In this document: positions 1 through 5,047 of the stretch, piece by piece
Position numbering within the stretch: the first letter of the stretch is position 1
How the letters are laid out: each line of letters opens with the position of its first letter
Assembly: GCA_023412435.1 (NCBI GenBank)
Contig: JAEYNS010000095.1
Location: 1-5,047, forward strand
Direction of reading: 5' to 3'
DNA: 5,047 nucleotides
Source of the DNA: Actinomycetes bacterium
GTDB taxonomy: Bacteria > Actinomycetota > Actinomycetes > Propionibacteriales > Propionibacteriaceae
Program-made: the position numbers and the translations under genes
The notes under the pieces: model-generated
Databases searched by the model: none
Told to the model about the DNA's origin: nothing
The model's input: the letters and a program-made list of their open reading frames with translations, nothing else

Positions 1-627
1 GGCCACCTCGGTGAGGACTCCCCGCTCGTCGACGGTTTCCTCCTCAGGCTCCGGCTCGGTGAGTTCGCGGCGTGGCCGCGGCTGGCTCTCCTCCGGGCCG
101 AGCGAGGCGGCCAGCAGCACCGGGGTCACCGCGGCGAAGGCCCACACCGCAGGCGCCGACAGCGAACGCAGGGTGAGCGCGATCGGAACCTCGTCGCCCG
201 GCTGGGCGTTGGCCAGCCGCTCCTCGAAGCTACCGCCGGCAGGGCCGAGGAGTTCCCCGAACTGCCAGCAGACGATCCCGGCGAGCAGCCCTGCAGCGGC
301 CGCCAGCACCGCGGCGGGCCAGCCGAGCGGTTTGAACCACCGCCACGCCACGATGCCCAGCCCCAGCCCGACGAACACCCCGCACACCACGTACCAGGCG
401 TCGGCGGCGATGAACTCCGTGAGCGCACGCTCGGAGACCGTGGCGGATCCGTCGCCTCGGATCCGGTACGCCGGCAGGTCGACGATGCCCGCCCAGAAGA
501 TCGCGGTGAGCCCGCCGACGGCGACCGCCAGCACGGCCAGCAGGCCTACCCAGGGCAACACCTCGGCCCAGCCGTTGGGCTGGCGGGTACCGGTGCCGAA
601 GTCGTCCTCGGCGAGGGTGGTGCTCAC
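1..627 (-). CDS. Four-helix integral membrane protein of unknown function, 3' end missing (runs off window)
   Basis: I do not recognise this protein with certainty. The reading frame starts at a GTG (MSTTLAEDD) and stays open for 209 codons to the window edge with no stop, so the C-terminus is missing. A polar N-terminus of about 23 residues is followed by four hydrophobic segments at about 24-49, 77-97, 103-127 and 158-176. An acidic, proline-rich tail follows (EPEPEEETVDER, 191-202), probably cytosolic. A soluble loop of about 27 residues separates helices 1 and 2, and another of about 30 separates helices 3 and 4. The start lies 10 bases after the dnaE stop in a different frame. The only purine run, AGGG at 629-632, sits one base from the GTG, too close for a normal ribosome site, so coupling to dnaE translation is likely. 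A TGA in this frame within the dnaE tail rules out a much longer N-terminus. The layout resembles the actinobacterial DUF2567 family, but that is a guess from memory. The coding call is firm; the function is unknown. Confidence 0.8.
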   Translation of the reverse strand, partial: MSTTLAEDDFGTGTRQPNGWAEVLPWVGLLAVLAVAVGGLTAIFWAGIVDLPAYRIRGDGSATVSERALTEFIAADAWYVVCGVFVGLGLGIVAWRWFKPLGWPAAVLAAAAGLLAGIVCWQFGELLGPAGGSFEERLANAQPGDEVPIALTLRSLSAPAVWAFAAVTPVLLAASLGPEESQPRPRRELTEPEPEEETVDERGVLTEVA

Positions 628-637
628 GCCCTGAACG

Positions 638-4156
<3,519 letters not shown>

Positions 4157-4167
4157 GGGAAGACCCG

Positions 4168-4173
4168 ACCTCC
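4168..4173 (-). promoter_or_regulatory. Shine-Dalgarno site of dnaE
   Basis: The minus strand reads GGAGGT here, a near-perfect match to the anti-SD of 16S rRNA. It lies 11 bases before the GTG at 4156, slightly longer than the optimal spacing. It supports that GTG as the dnaE start. No closer ATG or GTG in the dnaE frame lies between the site and the start, and the encoded N-terminus runs straight into the conserved HLHSHSEYSM motif. Confidence 0.75.
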
Positions 4174-4223
4174 AGACAAGAAACGACGAGCTGTGGGGCG
4201 CTGGGGGAAGTCAGCGAGTACCC

Positions 4224-4229
4224 ACCCTA
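4224..4229 (-). promoter_or_regulatory. Possible -10 element of a dnaE promoter
   Basis: The 123-base gap between the TM2-protein gene and dnaE (4157-4279) is long enough for a promoter. On the minus strand it contains TAGGGT, which fits the loose actinobacterial TANNNT -10 pattern and would give a leader of about 60 bases containing the dnaE Shine-Dalgarno site. No -35 hexamer resembling TTGACA lies 16-19 bases upstream. A small inverted repeat, CGGT-T-ACCG (4244-4252), sits where a -35 would be; it could be an operator half or chance. I see no convincing terminator hairpin in this gap, so read-through from the TM2 gene is also possible. The support is only a motif match plus position. Confidence 0.25.
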
Positions 4230-4279
4230 ACCCGCACGGCCGACGGTTACCGCCATCGACCCGCGGTGCGGTGACACGG

Positions 4280-4693
4280 TCAGCGCAGCCCGAGGTTTGC
4301 CTGCCTGGTCAGGTCGGGGATGAGGAAGATGTCAATCAGGAGCCACACCCCGACCGCCATGAGGAGAGGGATGCCGATCAGGATGATGGATGTGAAGATG
4401 CCGACGATCGTGAGCACCAGCATGGCGACGGCCGACGTGGTCTGGCCGAGATAGAACCGGTGAACACCGAGCCCGCCGAAGAAGAACCAGAGCAGGTATG
4501 CGATCCAGATCTCTCTCGGCGATCCAGCCGTGACACCCGCGGGCATCACTGCCACTACCGGTGGATAGCTCGAGGCCGCCCCGGTCGAGCTCGGCGGTGC
4601 GAACGGCCCCCACATCAGGCCGTCCCACCATCGAAGCAGTCCCGACTGTGGGTCGGGGTACCAACCCGGAGGCGCTGACCCGGGGTTCGTCAT
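4280..4693 (-). CDS. DUF2510 and TM2 domain membrane protein
   Basis: A complete 137-residue membrane protein with two recognisable parts. Residues 8-30 carry the DUF2510 pattern PPGWYPDP...RWWDG..W, a short tryptophan-rich cytosolic motif common at the N-terminus of actinobacterial membrane proteins. A proline/serine/alanine linker follows (about 31-58). The TM2 domain occupies about 59-133: a first hydrophobic segment (62-76, IWIAYLLWFFFGGLG), the conserved turn GVHRFYLGQ (76-84), then a long hydrophobic stretch (87-125) ending in DIFLIPDLTRQAN. There is no signal peptide. TM2 proteins are widespread in bacteria and have no agreed biochemical role, so no function is assigned here. The ATG start is chosen because DUF2510 begins right after it and because a -10 element sits exactly where a leaderless transcript would need it. 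The gene lies 97 bases after gltD and 123 bases before dnaE; neither neighbour suggests a role. The stop is TGA. Confidence 0.93.
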   Translation of the reverse strand: MTNPGSAPPGWYPDPQSGLLRWWDGLMWGPFAPPSSTGAASSYPPVVAVMPAGVTAGSPREIWIAYLLWFFFGGLGVHRFYLGQTTSAVAMLVLTIVGIFTSIILIGIPLLMAVGVWLLIDIFLIPDLTRQANLGLR

Positions 4694-4699
4694 GAGCGG

Positions 4700-4705
4700 A
4701 GACTA
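4700..4705 (-). promoter_or_regulatory. -10 element of a probable leaderless promoter for the TM2-domain gene
   Basis: The minus strand reads TAGTCT, an exact match to the actinobacterial TANNNT -10 pattern, followed by 6 bases and then the ATG at 4693. That spacing puts the expected transcription start on the A of the start codon. No Shine-Dalgarno sequence precedes the ATG (the nearby sequence is TAGTCTCCGCTC), as expected for a leaderless mRNA. No clear -35 hexamer is present 16-19 bases further upstream; TTGTCC occurs but 23 bases away. Leaderless transcripts are common in Actinobacteria, so the reading is plausible, but it rests on motif and spacing alone. Confidence 0.5.
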
Positions 4706-4790
4706 TCGTCGCGTGCCGCGCCGCGAGGGGACAACCAGCCGATCCGGGGCCTTCCCGTACAGTCGGCCACGCTCAGCCCAGGGCCACCGC

Positions 4791-5047
4791 TCAGCCGACG
4801 ACCAGCGGACGGTCGGTGGGCAGGATCGGCTTGGGCAGCAGGGTCTCCCCCTGCAGGAAGGCGTCCACCTCGTTGGCGCAGGCCCGGCCCTCGGCGATCG
4901 CCCACACGATCAGGGACTGGCCACGGCCGGCGTCACCGCACACGAAGACCCGCGGCACGTTGGTGGCGAAGGTGTCGTCCCGTGCGATGTTGCCGCGGAC
5001 GTCGAGGTCGACGTCCAGCTGTTCGACGAGTCCGGCCCGCTGCGGGC
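4791..5047 (-). CDS. gltD: Glutamate synthase (NADPH) small subunit, C-terminal 84 residues only
   Basis: This is the 3' end of a gene whose start lies beyond the right edge of the window. Translated from the minus strand it gives 84 residues ending in ...PTDRPLVVG and a TGA stop at 4791-4793. The segment DVRGNIARDDTFATNVPRVF followed by VCGDAGRGQSLIVWAIAEGR is the C-terminal flavin-binding end of GltD: the GD pair (G37-D38 of the visible part) belongs to the second FAD-contacting motif of the two-dinucleotide-binding-fold flavoproteins. GltD passes electrons from NADPH through FAD and Fe-S centres to the large subunit GltB, which makes two glutamates from glutamine and 2-oxoglutarate in the cytosol. 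gltB is usually directly upstream of gltD, so it is expected beyond the window. The iron-sulfur N-terminus and NADPH site cannot be checked here. Related GltD-like oxidoreductase subunits share the fold, but the GRGQSLIVWAIAEGR tail is typical of actinobacterial GltD. Confidence 0.93.
   Translation of the reverse strand, partial: PQRAGLVEQLDVDLDVRGNIARDDTFATNVPRVFVCGDAGRGQSLIVWAIAEGRACANEVDAFLQGETLLPKPILPTDRPLVVG

Noticed and set aside
11..634. A 207-codon plus-strand open frame antisense to the left-hand membrane gene.
   Set aside because: The translation is low-complexity Ser/Ala/Pro/Thr with no domain, while the minus strand encodes a protein with clear alternating hydrophobic helices and soluble loops, placed correctly after dnaE.
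4737..4768. A possible hairpin after gltD on the minus strand (GGCCGA with TCGGCT).
   Set aside because: The stem is only 6 pairs with one G-U, the loop is 20 bases, and there is no T-run after it, so it is not a convincing terminator.
4771..4796. A direct repeat GCTCAGCC at 4771-4778 and 4789-4796, the second copy overlapping the gltD stop codon.
   Set aside because: Eight bases repeated twice is well within chance in sequence of this composition, and no further copies or insertion-like structure surround it.
4690..4905. A 71-codon minus-strand open frame across the gap between gltD and the TM2 gene.
   Set aside because: More than half of it overlaps the GltD C-terminus in another frame; its Arg/Gly/Pro-rich translation has no recognisable motif, and GltD is clearly the real frame there.

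Overview
The window is a high-GC stretch of chromosome that looks actinobacterial. The evidence is the strong G/C preference at third codon positions, GTG starts, a DnaE1-type replicase, a DUF2510-TM2 protein (an architecture typical of Actinomycetota), and a GltD C-terminus ending in the GRGQSLIVWAIAEGR pattern. Within Actinomycetota the order Propionibacteriales (Nocardioidaceae or Propionibacteriaceae) is a reasonable guess, but the sequence alone does not prove it.

All four genes lie on the minus strand, so transcription runs from right to left. In transcription order they are: the 3' end of gltD (4791-5047, cut by the window edge); a 97-base gap; a short membrane protein with an N-terminal DUF2510 motif and a TM2 domain (4280-4693); a 123-base gap; dnaE, the replicative DNA polymerase III alpha subunit (638-4156), complete and intact; a 10-base gap; and the first 209 codons of an unrecognised four-helix membrane protein (1-627, cut by the window edge). 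No stretch above 300 bases lacks a gene.

The genes do not form one obvious pathway. GltD belongs to glutamate synthesis, DnaE to chromosome replication, and the two membrane proteins have no assigned function. The TM2-protein gene appears to have its own promoter giving a leaderless mRNA. dnaE has a good Shine-Dalgarno sequence and probably its own promoter in the 123-base gap. The membrane gene after dnaE lacks a usable Shine-Dalgarno sequence and is close enough to be translationally coupled to dnaE.

I looked on both strands for RNA genes, CRISPR repeats, insertion sequences, inteins, frameshifts and unusual repeat structure and found none that I can support. This is an ordinary housekeeping region. 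The most useful observations are the leaderless start of the TM2 gene, the complete metal-ligand set in the DnaE PHP domain (implying built-in proofreading), and the uncharacterised membrane protein tied to the replicase gene.
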